From positions 1 through 9,594 of the forward strand of contig CAJONH010000141.1 of NCBI GenBank assembly GCA_905235825.1: DNA of 9,594 nucleotides, in the 5' to 3' direction. Within the stretch, counting starts at the first letter, position 1, and each line of letters starts with the position of its first letter. Origin of the DNA: Candidatus Gastranaerophilales bacterium. GTDB taxonomy: Bacteria > Cyanobacteriota > Vampirovibrionia > Gastranaerophilales > Gastranaerophilaceae. A model generated the notes under the pieces. That model worked only from the letters and a program-made list of their open reading frames with translations, was not told the DNA's origin and searched no databases. The position numbers were made by a program, and so were the translations under genes. Of this stretch, positions 1 to 6,802 are shown one piece after another.

Positions 1-81
1 GAATTTTTGAGAGTGGCGACTTTAAAAAGTGAGCACGTTGCCGGCGGGGTTGACACGGCGGCAAGTGCGAAACCAGATTAG
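1..81. other. GC-rich edge fragment, possible repeat or partial ORF end
   Basis: I count 42 G/C in these 81 bases (52%), against roughly a third in the rest of the window. Composition switches to AT-rich immediately after position 81. Frame 1 is open for 26 codons and stops with TAG at 79-81, so this could be the 3' end of a gene that starts outside the window. I do not recognise the peptide. A short hairpin is possible (TTGCCG at 38-43 with CGGCAA at 59-64). The right edge of the window (9541-9594) is similarly GC-rich, which makes a repeat copy or a foreign piece as likely as a native gene end. Confidence 0.35.
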
Positions 82-150
82 ATAAAAGATTATAATTATT
101 ATAGAAGTGATAAGCTAACATTCCGAAGCAAATGAGTAGACATAATGCAT

Positions 151-205
151 ACCCTTTTTACCGTTAATATTTTTATTGTTATTTTATAGGCTTATAAAAA
201 AGGGT
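151..205 (+). promoter_or_regulatory. Inverted repeat overlapping the ribosome-binding region of the secreted-protein gene
   Basis: ACCCTTTTT at 151-159 is exactly complementary to AAAAAGGGT at 197-205, a 9-bp stem with a 37-nt AT-rich loop. The right arm runs into the purine-rich stretch AGGGTTAGG (201-209), the only plausible ribosome-binding sequence before the ATG at 212. If transcribed, the hairpin could partly hide that site; as DNA it could be an operator. A perfect TATAAT lies at 91-96 but lacks a recognisable -35 at normal spacing, so I do not assign a promoter. Confidence 0.3.
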
Positions 206-211
206 TAGGAT

Positions 212-985
212 ATGAGAAAAATATTAATTATTTTATTAATTATGCTGTCAACACCGTGTTTTGCAAAAACAATTACGGGAGAAATAGCAAAAGAAACGGC
301 TGAAACAAACAGAATATATGATTATGAAAGTAACCTGCCTATAGAGGGAGTAATAATAAAAATTCCCTCAAAGCACTATAAAACAAGGACGGATAAAAAC
401 GGAGCATTTGAACTGAAAACAAATATTACGGCACCGACAATCATGGCACTTGAAAAAAACGGTTATAAACCATATTCGGTTACACTCGGTAAAAATTACA
501 ATGAAAACACACTAAATATAGGTATAGAAAAAACAACACCAAAAGATATCATAGTTGAAACAGATATGATACACATCGGGGATGATTCATTCAGTGAAAA
601 CAGTGCAAATGCCGGAGAATTCTGTTTACACAGTGTTGGAGCATTTTATTCAAAAGATTTTAGTATTAAAAATATGAAAAATGAAGAAGAATTATTTATT
701 ACAATTGGTTCAATAATAGGAATAGATACAATAGAAGCTCAACGAATGGGGCAATCACATGTAAAAACGGCACATTCAAGTGCTCCGGAATTATTTTTCA
801 ACGGAAATAAAATCGCAGAAATAAAGATAAACGGAGATAATCAAAAAATAAGAGTACCGGATGGGCTGATAAAAGTCAATCAAAAAAATAACATAACAAT
901 AAAAACGGGAAGAAACCTGTATAAAGTAAGCTCTATTGATTATGACGATATAGAGTTTACAAATTTACTTTTAGAAATCAAATAA
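212..985 (+). CDS. Secreted protein with carboxypeptidase-regulatory-like domain, function unknown
   Basis: A 257-residue protein that starts with a clear signal peptide: basic MRK, a hydrophobic run of about ten residues, then a cleavage site after CFA (residue 18). SPC is not a proper lipobox, so release by signal peptidase I is likely. Residues about 20-105 look like a carboxypeptidase-regulatory-like beta-sandwich (PIEGVIIKI, a TRTDKNGAFEL turn, then a GYKPYSVTL strand), a fold common in secreted and surface proteins as an adhesion or spacer module. The second half (about 110-257) is rich in short beta-strand patterns and ends in a Val/Ile/Asn-rich region that could be another beta-sandwich; I do not recognise it. 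The purine stretch AGGGTTAGG ends 2 nt before the ATG. The 3' end overlaps the convergent oxidase gene by 8 bp. No catalytic motif is visible, so no enzymatic role is assigned. Confidence 0.8.
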   Translation: MRKILIILLIMLSTPCFAKTITGEIAKETAETNRIYDYESNLPIEGVIIKIPSKHYKTRTDKNGAFELKTNITAPTIMALEKNGYKPYSVTLGKNYNENTLNIGIEKTTPKDIIVETDMIHIGDDSFSENSANAGEFCLHSVGAFYSKDFSIKNMKNEEELFITIGSIIGIDTIEAQRMGQSHVKTAHSSAPELFFNGNKIAEIKINGDNQKIRVPDGLIKVNQKNNITIKTGRNLYKVSSIDYDDIEFTNLLLEIK

Positions 986-2381
986 AAATTTTTTCAGGGT
1001 TTAATATACCTTTAGGGTCGAGTAAATTTTTAATTTGTTTCATAAGGATTAAATTATTAGGTTCAAGTGCTTGAGAAATGTATGGGGCTTTTTCACAGCC
1101 GATACCGTGTTCACCGGAAAGCCTGCCGTTTAAAGACAAAGCCAATTCAAAAAGCTCTGTTTTAGCTTTATCAAAATTATCACGTTCCAATGGATTACGT
1201 AAATCTAATGCAATATTAGGATGAATATTGCCATCACCGATGTGTCCCATAATGCAGGTTTTTAAATTATATTTATCACAAATCTGCCAAATACCTTTTA
1301 CAAGCGGAACAATATTTTCTCTGGGAACAACAACATCTTCGGTTAAAACATTAGGAGCGAGTTTTGCAGTAGCACCAAAAGATGAGCGTCTTGCTATCCA
1401 AATTTTTTCTTCTTCTTCTTTGTTATCGGCTGTTTGAATATAGGACGAATTATTTAGTCTGCAAATATCGGTTATTTTGGAGTATTGTTCATCTAAATTG
1501 GATTTAAAACCGTCAATTTCTATTAAAAGAGCAGCTTCTTTATCGGGAAGCATACCGCAGGGGTAAAAGTTTTCAATTGTTTTGAGCGTGTTTTTATCAA
1601 TCATATCAATAACAGAAGGGGTAATCAAATTTGAAATTATATCGTTAACTGTTTTTGAGGCATCTTCAAGAGTATCAAAATATGCAAGCAGAACCCTTTT
1701 AGCTTCCGGTTTAGGAATAAGCCTTATTGTTGCCTGAGTAATTATACCCAAAGTTCCTTCAGAGCCGACAAAAAGCTGAGTTGTATTGTAGCCCGTAACA
1801 TCCTTTGAACAATCGCTGCCTGTATGAATAATGGTTCCGTCAGCAAGAACAACTTCAAGACCGATTATATAATCTTTTGTTGAACCGTATTTGAATGTAT
1901 GCGGGCCGCCCGAGCAAAGAGCAATACTTCCGCCAATCATTGAAACTTTTAAATTAGAAGGATCCGGAGGATAAAACAAATTAAGATTATCAACAGCATT
2001 TTGCAAATCTTCAATTACAACTCCCGGTTCAACTTTACATATAAGATTTTGTTTATTTATTTCAAGAATTTTATTCATTTTTGAAAAATTAATAACAATA
2101 CCGCCTTTTTTGGGTAAAGCTGCACCGCAAACGCTTGTACCGGCTGTTCTTGGTGTAACGGGAATTTCATTTTCATTCGCAAACTTCAATAAATCACTAA
2201 CTTGTTTTGAATTTTGAGCAAATACAACAACATCTGCCATTTCATCCGAATTGACAATATTGGTAGAATCGGCGGAGTATGTATAAAGCTCATCATAACT
2301 GCTCAATACATTTTCCGAACCGAATATTTTCTTTGCAAATTCCGTTAATTTATTTTTATCTGATACTGTCATAGTGTTCAT
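978..2381 (-). CDS. FAD-linked oxidase/dehydrogenase, GlcD family
   Basis: A complete 467-residue flavoprotein of the GlcD / D-2-hydroxyacid dehydrogenase family (VAO/PCMH fold), usually 450-480 residues long. The N-terminal FAD-binding domain (about 46-225) shows RTAGTS (78-83), PPDPSN (138-143), an IGGSIA-type loop (149-154) and GYNTTQLFVGSEGTLGIIT (197-215). The C-terminal cap domain contains EDVVVPR (348-354), GHIGDGNIHPN (379-389) and GEHGIG (423-428). In characterised relatives the two His of the GDGN motif and the Glu of GEHG bind a divalent metal next to the flavin; here H380, H387 and E424. Such enzymes oxidise glycolate, D-lactate or D-2-hydroxyglutarate, and the substrate cannot be told from sequence. 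No glcE or glcF partner is adjacent, so it probably works alone or with distant partners. It has no signal peptide. ATG 2381 is chosen over the in-frame ATG 2372 because a TATAAT sits exactly 6 nt before it. Confidence 0.93.
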   Translation of the reverse strand: MNTMTVSDKNKLTEFAKKIFGSENVLSSYDELYTYSADSTNIVNSDEMADVVVFAQNSKQVSDLLKFANENEIPVTPRTAGTSVCGAALPKKGGIVINFSKMNKILEINKQNLICKVEPGVVIEDLQNAVDNLNLFYPPDPSNLKVSMIGGSIALCSGGPHTFKYGSTKDYIIGLEVVLADGTIIHTGSDCSKDVTGYNTTQLFVGSEGTLGIITQATIRLIPKPEAKRVLLAYFDTLEDASKTVNDIISNLITPSVIDMIDKNTLKTIENFYPCGMLPDKEAALLIEIDGFKSNLDEQYSKITDICRLNNSSYIQTADNKEEEEKIWIARRSSFGATAKLAPNVLTEDVVVPRENIVPLVKGIWQICDKYNLKTCIMGHIGDGNIHPNIALDLRNPLERDNFDKAKTELFELALSLNGRLSGEHGIGCEKAPYISQALEPNNLILMKQIKNLLDPKGILNPEKIFI

Positions 2382-2387
2382 AACAAG

Positions 2388-2416
2388 ATTATAGTCTAAA
2401 ATATAAAATGTTTGAA
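2388..2416 (-). promoter_or_regulatory. Putative leaderless promoter of the GlcD-like gene
   Basis: On the minus strand a perfect TATAAT (2393 to 2388) is followed by six bases and then the ATG at 2381, which places the expected transcription start on the A of the start codon. A weak -35 (TTCAAA, 2416 to 2411) sits 17 nt upstream. No Shine-Dalgarno sequence is present. Confidence 0.5.
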
Positions 2417-2439
2417 GATAAAATTTTTTATTGTAATAT
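2412..2439 (+). promoter_or_regulatory. Putative leaderless promoter of the TPR gene
   Basis: TTGAAG (2412-2417), a 16-nt spacer and TAATAT (2434-2439) precede the ATG at 2446 by exactly six bases. The -35 overlaps the -35 of the divergent GlcD-like gene on the other strand. No ribosome-binding sequence precedes the ATG. Both hexamers match consensus at only four of six positions, so this is tentative. Confidence 0.4.
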
Positions 2440-2445
2440 TAGAAT

Positions 2446-3231
2446 ATGGAAAATTCATCAAATAAAGATTTAGAAGCTGCACTTGATTTATTCAAAAAAG
2501 CAGAGTACGAAAAAGCTATTGAGGCTTTTAACGGGCTGTTGGAAAAAGATAAAAACAATCCGAATATTTTGAATAATATAGGATTATGTTATATGAAAAT
2601 TGCCGATGACGAAAGGGCTTCCGAATACTTTATTAAATCGTTGTCTTTTAATCCTAAAGCCGTACAAACTTATGTTAATCTTGCAGAAGTATATTACAGA
2701 AATGATAATATACCTGAGGGTATAAATCTTCTTGAAAACGGAGTTACTCTCATGCCTGGCGAAATTGCACTAAAACATTATCTTTCAAGATTTTATTTAA
2801 AGGATTGCCGATATGATTTAGCAATGACGGAATTATTTGAAATTTTGGATATTGATGAAAACAATCTTGATGCATACTGGGATTTAGGCAATATTCAGTT
2901 TGAACTCGGTGATTATGAAAGTGCAGTAGAAAATTATGAAAATGTATTGGAGCATATTACGACAAATGCGGTTATGTATTATCAAACAGCAATAACCTAT
3001 GAAGCTGCGGACAATATTGATAAAGCTATATCAAATCATTTAAAAGCGATATCCTGCAACGAAAATTTTGAACCTTCGTATAAAAAGCTCGGTATACTTT
3101 TTATGGCAAGAAATGATAACGAGAGTGCGGTTGAATATTTTGAGGATTATTTAAAATTTGATTTGCCTAAAGATGAACGAAAAAATATTGAAGATTTAAT
3201 AAACAGAATAAAAATCAATCAAAAACAGTAA
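2446..3231 (+). CDS. Tetratricopeptide repeat protein, seven TPRs
   Basis: A 261-residue protein built almost wholly of tandem TPRs in a near-perfect 34-residue register: about 5-38, 39-72, 73-106, 107-140, 141-174, 175-208 and 209-246. The usual consensus positions are visible, such as YEKAIEAF in repeat 1, NIGLCYMKIADDERA in repeat 2, WDLGNIQFELGDYESAVENY in repeat 5 and YKKLGILFMARNDNESAVEYF in repeat 7. There is no signal peptide, membrane segment or fused catalytic domain, so it is predicted to be a cytoplasmic superhelical scaffold binding a protein or peptide partner. The partner cannot be inferred, because the neighbours are metabolically unrelated. It diverges from the GlcD-like gene across a 64-bp gap and overlaps the convergent mannosidase gene by 17 bp. 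Confidence 0.9.
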   Translation: MENSSNKDLEAALDLFKKAEYEKAIEAFNGLLEKDKNNPNILNNIGLCYMKIADDERASEYFIKSLSFNPKAVQTYVNLAEVYYRNDNIPEGINLLENGVTLMPGEIALKHYLSRFYLKDCRYDLAMTELFEILDIDENNLDAYWDLGNIQFELGDYESAVENYENVLEHITTNAVMYYQTAITYEAADNIDKAISNHLKAISCNENFEPSYKKLGILFMARNDNESAVEYFEDYLKFDLPKDERKNIEDLINRIKINQKQ

Positions 3232-5539
3232 AATACTCTGTTTGGATTTGTTTTGTTATATTATTCCAAGTTTTGGCTATTAATTTATTTTTATCTGCAG
3301 TTACGGAAAAAACTCTGTTTTTGGATTTTAATAAAATTGTATCCTGTTTATTTGTAAATAAACAAATGCAGGGATTATAAAATTCCTCGGTAAATTTATA
3401 CATTTCGCTTTCATTCTTTGTAAAAGCAAAAGCTAAATGACAAGTATTTTTACCTGTTGATTGAAGATTTGGTGTTTCTAACGGCGGCCCTGCCGGAGTT
3501 CCCCTGCAGGGATTAGAAGGATTTGAAATTATACCGGTAGCACGAAGCAGTGTTAAATATAGAGTATTTTTATTGACTTCATATTCATTAATACCCAAAG
3601 TAATTAAAGTCAAATTTCCGGTATTTACAAATCTTTGAAATGGAGCAGTATTTGTTTTGAGTTCAATACCACGTTTGGCAGGAATATGTTTATATATATC
3701 ATAATCAGGATCAAAATTGCGTTTAACGGTTGAAAACAAATCTTCACTTATTGTTGACGTTATTTTGTCTTTTAAATTAAATCCAATACGTAATATATGA
3801 TTTTTAGAGTTATTTACCCAATCAGAGCGTATTTCGGCAAATTCACTCTGATTATACAAAATAAATTCCGTATTAATCAAACAATTATCGGTATCGTGAG
3901 AGCGTCCGTCCGTATTTGAAATTAACGGAATTTTAATTTCATAAATAATATTTAATACAGCTTTTATATTATCAGAGGTTATATTAAATGATTTTATATC
4001 GGCATTAATCGGAATATCCTTTTTCAAAGCACCGAAATTATAACTGTCGCCGATATCGGCACTATCTTGAAATACAATAAAATTCCCGTATTTTTCATTG
4101 AGTTTTTTATCGGTAACAATGATTTGATTATCTTGAATTTTAATTTTTATAAATTTATTTTCAATAGAATTTTTATCAGTTTTGATATAGTTTTCTGAAC
4201 AAATTTTATCTTTTGTAATTTTAGTAATAGAAAATGGCGGTAAATTTTTAACATCCAGCATATAAGTATTTATATCGGTAATATCCTCTGTAATAGGAAT
4301 ATCATTAATATTATAGAGTTTTTTATCGGTAAACCCTTTTTTAGATGCAATTTTAACCGGATTAAAGGATGATTTTAAATCTTTTTCAGTTTCAATAAGA
4401 ATTTTTCCGCTGTATTCATAATTAGAAAGGTTTATAACAGTTAATTTTCCGTTATCATTGCTTAAATCTCTTACTGTTCTTTTTATAACACCGTTTGCAA
4501 TTGTTTTTACCGTATTATAACGGGCAAGAACATCATTTTCGACTTCATCAAGACTGCAGCCGTAAATAGAATCGTGTGCTTGATTTTTAATAAGCTCTTT
4601 ATATGCATAATTTATTTCGCTTTGTTTATTTTTAACGGAATAAAACTTAGATGATAAAGAATTCAACGGTTCTGCTATTCTTGTTAAAAGCCATTGACAC
4701 AGGGCATTTTCTTTTTTTATTTTTGGTCTTGAAGAATATACTCCTTTTAATAAAAATGTTTTTTCGTTATCAAGAAATTCACCTTCTGTTTTTTCTCTGT
4801 TTGTAATTTTTTTAATATAGTCGAAAGGAGAGCCTATAATTATTTTATAATCGGTATAAATTTTATTTAGTTCGTCAATTATATTTATAATATTCTTAAC
4901 AGCGGCAAGATGATCGGCACCTATAGGAAGAAGAATTGTATTTGAACTGTATTCGCTTATTTTATCAAGGTATCTTTTTAAATTTTCCGCTTTTTTTTCT
5001 ATGGGAAGCGGGGAATGTAAAAAATCCTGAAAATATCCTTGAATTAAGTTTGTAACATTTATACCGTTCCAGCTTAAATCAGCACTCAAATTACCTAAAC
5101 CTCTCCATAAAATTACATCAGATAAATCAAAATATTTTAATAAAGCAGGCAAATCTTTACTGTGTCCGAAAGAATCTGCAATATAGGCAATAAATTCGTT
5201 TTCACCGAATTTTTTTGAACTTTCAATTCCAAGCTGTAAATTACGTAAAAGACTTTCGCCCGAAACAAGAAAACTGTCTGAGGAACAATAAAAAGGTCCT
5301 ATGTATAATTTTTTTTCTTTAATAAGTTGTTTTACCAACGCTTTTTTATCACATCTAATTTCCAAATAATCTTCAACAGCACTAACCTGACCGTCAAAAA
5401 AGAAACAGGGTAAACTGCCGTCAGATAGAGCATCAAGCACCTCATCAAAAACTTCAATAAGTCTTAAACGAAATTCTTGAAATTCTCTGTACCATTCTCT
5501 ATCCCAATGAGTATGTATATATGCGATTACTTCTTTCAT
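3215..5539 (-). CDS. Alpha-mannosidase, glycoside hydrolase family 38
   Basis: A full-length 774-residue GH38 enzyme. The N-terminal catalytic domain (about 3-265) opens with HTHWDREW (9-16) and carries ADSFGH (121-126). The middle helical region (about 266-350) contains NQAHDSIYGCS (319-329). By analogy with characterised GH38 enzymes, H11, D13, D122 and H322 would hold the catalytic zinc, with D122 as nucleophile of the retaining mechanism. Residues about 360-774 form the expected beta-sandwich region, including a GTPAGPP segment and a final HLAFAF strand. Without a signal peptide it should act in the cytoplasm on imported mannosides or glycan fragments; relatives cleave alpha-mannosyl linkages or, for MngB, a phosphomannosyl-glycerate. 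No PTS or other sugar transporter is adjacent, so the substrate is open. The divergent MarR gene is a plausible regulator. The 3' end overlaps the TPR gene by 17 bp. Confidence 0.92.
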   Translation of the reverse strand: MKEVIAYIHTHWDREWYREFQEFRLRLIEVFDEVLDALSDGSLPCFFFDGQVSAVEDYLEIRCDKKALVKQLIKEKKLYIGPFYCSSDSFLVSGESLLRNLQLGIESSKKFGENEFIAYIADSFGHSKDLPALLKYFDLSDVILWRGLGNLSADLSWNGINVTNLIQGYFQDFLHSPLPIEKKAENLKRYLDKISEYSSNTILLPIGADHLAAVKNIINIIDELNKIYTDYKIIIGSPFDYIKKITNREKTEGEFLDNEKTFLLKGVYSSRPKIKKENALCQWLLTRIAEPLNSLSSKFYSVKNKQSEINYAYKELIKNQAHDSIYGCSLDEVENDVLARYNTVKTIANGVIKRTVRDLSNDNGKLTVINLSNYEYSGKILIETEKDLKSSFNPVKIASKKGFTDKKLYNINDIPITEDITDINTYMLDVKNLPPFSITKITKDKICSENYIKTDKNSIENKFIKIKIQDNQIIVTDKKLNEKYGNFIVFQDSADIGDSYNFGALKKDIPINADIKSFNITSDNIKAVLNIIYEIKIPLISNTDGRSHDTDNCLINTEFILYNQSEFAEIRSDWVNNSKNHILRIGFNLKDKITSTISEDLFSTVKRNFDPDYDIYKHIPAKRGIELKTNTAPFQRFVNTGNLTLITLGINEYEVNKNTLYLTLLRATGIISNPSNPCRGTPAGPPLETPNLQSTGKNTCHLAFAFTKNESEMYKFTEEFYNPCICLFTNKQDTILLKSKNRVFSVTADKNKLIAKTWNNITKQIQTEYFTVFD

Positions 5540-5545
5540 AATCTG

Positions 5546-5574
5546 ATTTTATTATTTTTTTTTGATAAATACAA
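5546..5574 (-). promoter_or_regulatory. Putative leaderless promoter of the alpha-mannosidase gene
   Basis: On the minus strand TAAAAT (5551 to 5546, five of six consensus bases) is followed by exactly six bases and the ATG at 5539. A weak -35 (TTGTAT, 5574 to 5569) lies 17 nt upstream. No Shine-Dalgarno sequence is visible before the ATG. Confidence 0.45.
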
Positions 5575-5580
5575 TAGAAT

Positions 5581-5596
5581 AAATGTCACTTCATTT
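5581..5596. promoter_or_regulatory. Candidate MarR operator, AAATG-N6-CATTT
   Basis: A 16-bp dyad (AAATG at 5581-5585, CATTT at 5592-5596) lies between the mannosidase and MarR genes, just upstream of the predicted mannosidase -35. MarR proteins usually bind AT-rich dyads of about this size near their own gene, so it is a reasonable operator candidate. Short AT-rich dyads also arise by chance in such sequence. Confidence 0.25.
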
Positions 5597-5647
5597 GTAA
5601 AAATTATTTAAAGTTATATGAAAAAATTTCGTTTGAAAGCAGATTTA

Positions 5648-5676
5648 TGATATTATTCTACAAGCAGGTGATTATG
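5648..5676 (+). promoter_or_regulatory. Extended -10, Shine-Dalgarno and start codon of the MarR gene
   Basis: TG-A-TATTAT (5648-5656) is an extended -10 element with a predicted start near 5663. It is followed by AGGTG (5666-5670) three bases before the ATG at 5674. This decides the start: the upstream in-frame ATG at 5647 lies at the promoter itself and would not be transcribed. GTG at 5668 is a possible alternative start two codons earlier. Confidence 0.45.
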
Positions 5677-6159
5677 TCTATTGAAATTGGAAATAAATTA
5701 AAACAGCTGAATGCAATGTTAAGTGAGCTTGATAACATTTATCAGTCTTTATTAAAGGCAAATAATGTTTCAGATAGTGAGTTTACCGTAATGTTCTCGA
5801 TAAAAGAACTCGGTGAAGGATGCAGTCAGAAAGATATAGCAAATAGCAGCTATATTAGCAAAAAGACAGTAAATTCCACCGTAAAAAAATTTGAAAAAGA
5901 CGGATATATAACACTTAAAGCCGCAAAATATCCAAATATACAAATTTTTCTTACAGAAAAAGGCAAAAAATTTATGGAGGAGAATATAATCCCCATAATT
6001 CAAGTAGAAAACAAAGTTCTTGAAAATATGAGTGATAACGAATTTGAGTTTCTTTCAACATACTATAAGATATATATAAAAGGCTTTAAAACAAATGTGG
6101 AGAATTATATAAGAAATAAAAAGTTATCCGCAAAAAAAGAATTTATTAAATGCATTTAG
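5674..6159 (+). CDS. MarR-family transcriptional regulator
   Basis: A 161-residue protein from the chosen ATG, a normal MarR length. The winged helix-turn-helix spans about residues 36-98: a first helix with SEFTVMFSIKEL, the HTH itself (CSQKDIANSSYISKKTVNST, 50-69), FEKDGYITL, then a wing ending in LTEKGKKF. Flanking N- and C-terminal helices would form the dimer interface. MarR proteins bind palindromic sites as dimers and usually release DNA on binding a small ligand. The gene diverges from the alpha-mannosidase gene, the obvious target to test together with autoregulation. An in-frame ATG at 5647 would add nine residues but precedes the likely promoter. Its stop overlaps the convergent HAD phosphatase gene by 14 bp inside a perfect palindrome. 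Confidence 0.88.
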   Translation: MSIEIGNKLKQLNAMLSELDNIYQSLLKANNVSDSEFTVMFSIKELGEGCSQKDIANSSYISKKTVNSTVKKFEKDGYITLKAAKYPNIQIFLTEKGKKFMEENIIPIIQVENKVLENMSDNEFEFLSTYYKIYIKGFKTNVENYIRNKKLSAKKEFIKCI

Positions 6160-6796
6160 CTGTACAACTTTCTAATACATCTTTAAAATTTGAAAATTTT
6201 ATATGTTCAATATTATTTTGTTCGCAAAATTTAGATAAACTTCCTTTTGCATACAGTTTATCGGCTTTATCGCATACGCAATAGTCGGAAACACCGTCGC
6301 CGATATATATAATTCGATTATATTTTTTTCTCATTTCCCGTAATACCGAACATTTGCAAGTACCTGAATTTTTCTTACAATTCAAATTATCATTAGGAAA
6401 CGTTAATAAAAACTTGCCGTTTATAAAATCAAAATGATTGGAAATAATTGTAATTCCTGTAATTTTATTATTTTTTAATATTCTTTCAATAAAATAATCG
6501 ACTCCGTCGCTTACTATATATAAATCAATTTTTTTAGAACGTATTATTTCATAAAATTCTTTGAAATACTTATCCGTTTTAATTGTATTAATATAATTTT
6601 GTACTAATTGTTCATCTAAATTGGGAATAAAGGCAAACTCACGCATTAAACACTCTTTCGAGTCAATTTCTCCTTCTTCCCATAATTTTTCTATTTTCAA
6701 CCAATCGATTGAAGCATAGGCTGAAAAAAACCCGTACAGCCCGTCTTTTTCAGTAATAGTTCCATCAAAATCGCATAAAATACATACATCTTTCAT
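6146..6796 (-). CDS. HAD-family phosphatase, MtnX-like (HAD-IB)
   Basis: A 216-residue HAD phosphatase with all four motifs: CDFDGT (8-13; nucleophile D9 and acid/base D11), IVSDG (94-98; S96), K148 in a Cys-rich loop (CKKNSGTCKC, 140-149), and GDGVSD (166-171). The Cys-rich segment before motif III recalls the MtnX / 2-hydroxy-3-keto-5-methylthiopentenyl-1-phosphate phosphatase group of the methionine salvage pathway, and the length fits. Phosphoserine phosphatase-like relatives share the same architecture, and no other methionine salvage gene is nearby, so the substrate is uncertain. The protein is cytoplasmic. It has the best promoter in the window immediately before its ATG and no Shine-Dalgarno sequence. 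The C-terminus is CTAKCI, sharing its last three residues with the convergent MarR protein. Confidence 0.85.
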   Translation of the reverse strand: MKDVCILCDFDGTITEKDGLYGFFSAYASIDWLKIEKLWEEGEIDSKECLMREFAFIPNLDEQLVQNYINTIKTDKYFKEFYEIIRSKKIDLYIVSDGVDYFIERILKNNKITGITIISNHFDFINGKFLLTFPNDNLNCKKNSGTCKCSVLREMRKKYNRIIYIGDGVSDYCVCDKADKLYAKGSLSKFCEQNNIEHIKFSNFKDVLESCTAKCI

Positions 6797-6802
6797 ACTG
6801 TA

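Noticed and set aside
1..81. Diversity-generating retroelement variable region or IS end
   Set aside because: No reverse transcriptase, template repeat or transposase is visible. GC composition alone does not support either reading, so only a generic repeat/edge hypothesis is kept.
50..96. Outward promoter from TTGACA (50-55) and TATAAT (91-96)
   Set aside because: Both hexamers are perfect, but the spacer is 35 nt, about twice the functional length.
984..994. A5T6 run at the end of the secreted-protein gene as a terminator
   Set aside because: There is no GC-bearing hairpin before the T-run; it is a simple AT stretch at a convergent overlap.
1228..1437. Antisense open frames inside the oxidase, MarR, yqeG and U32 genes
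   Set aside because: They are shadows of well-supported genes with conserved motifs, have no start signals of their own and show no recognisable protein family.
5647..5673. Upstream ATG at 5647 as the MarR start
   Set aside because: It overlaps the extended -10 (5648-5656), so it would not be in the mRNA. ATG 5674 has AGGTG before it and gives the usual MarR length.
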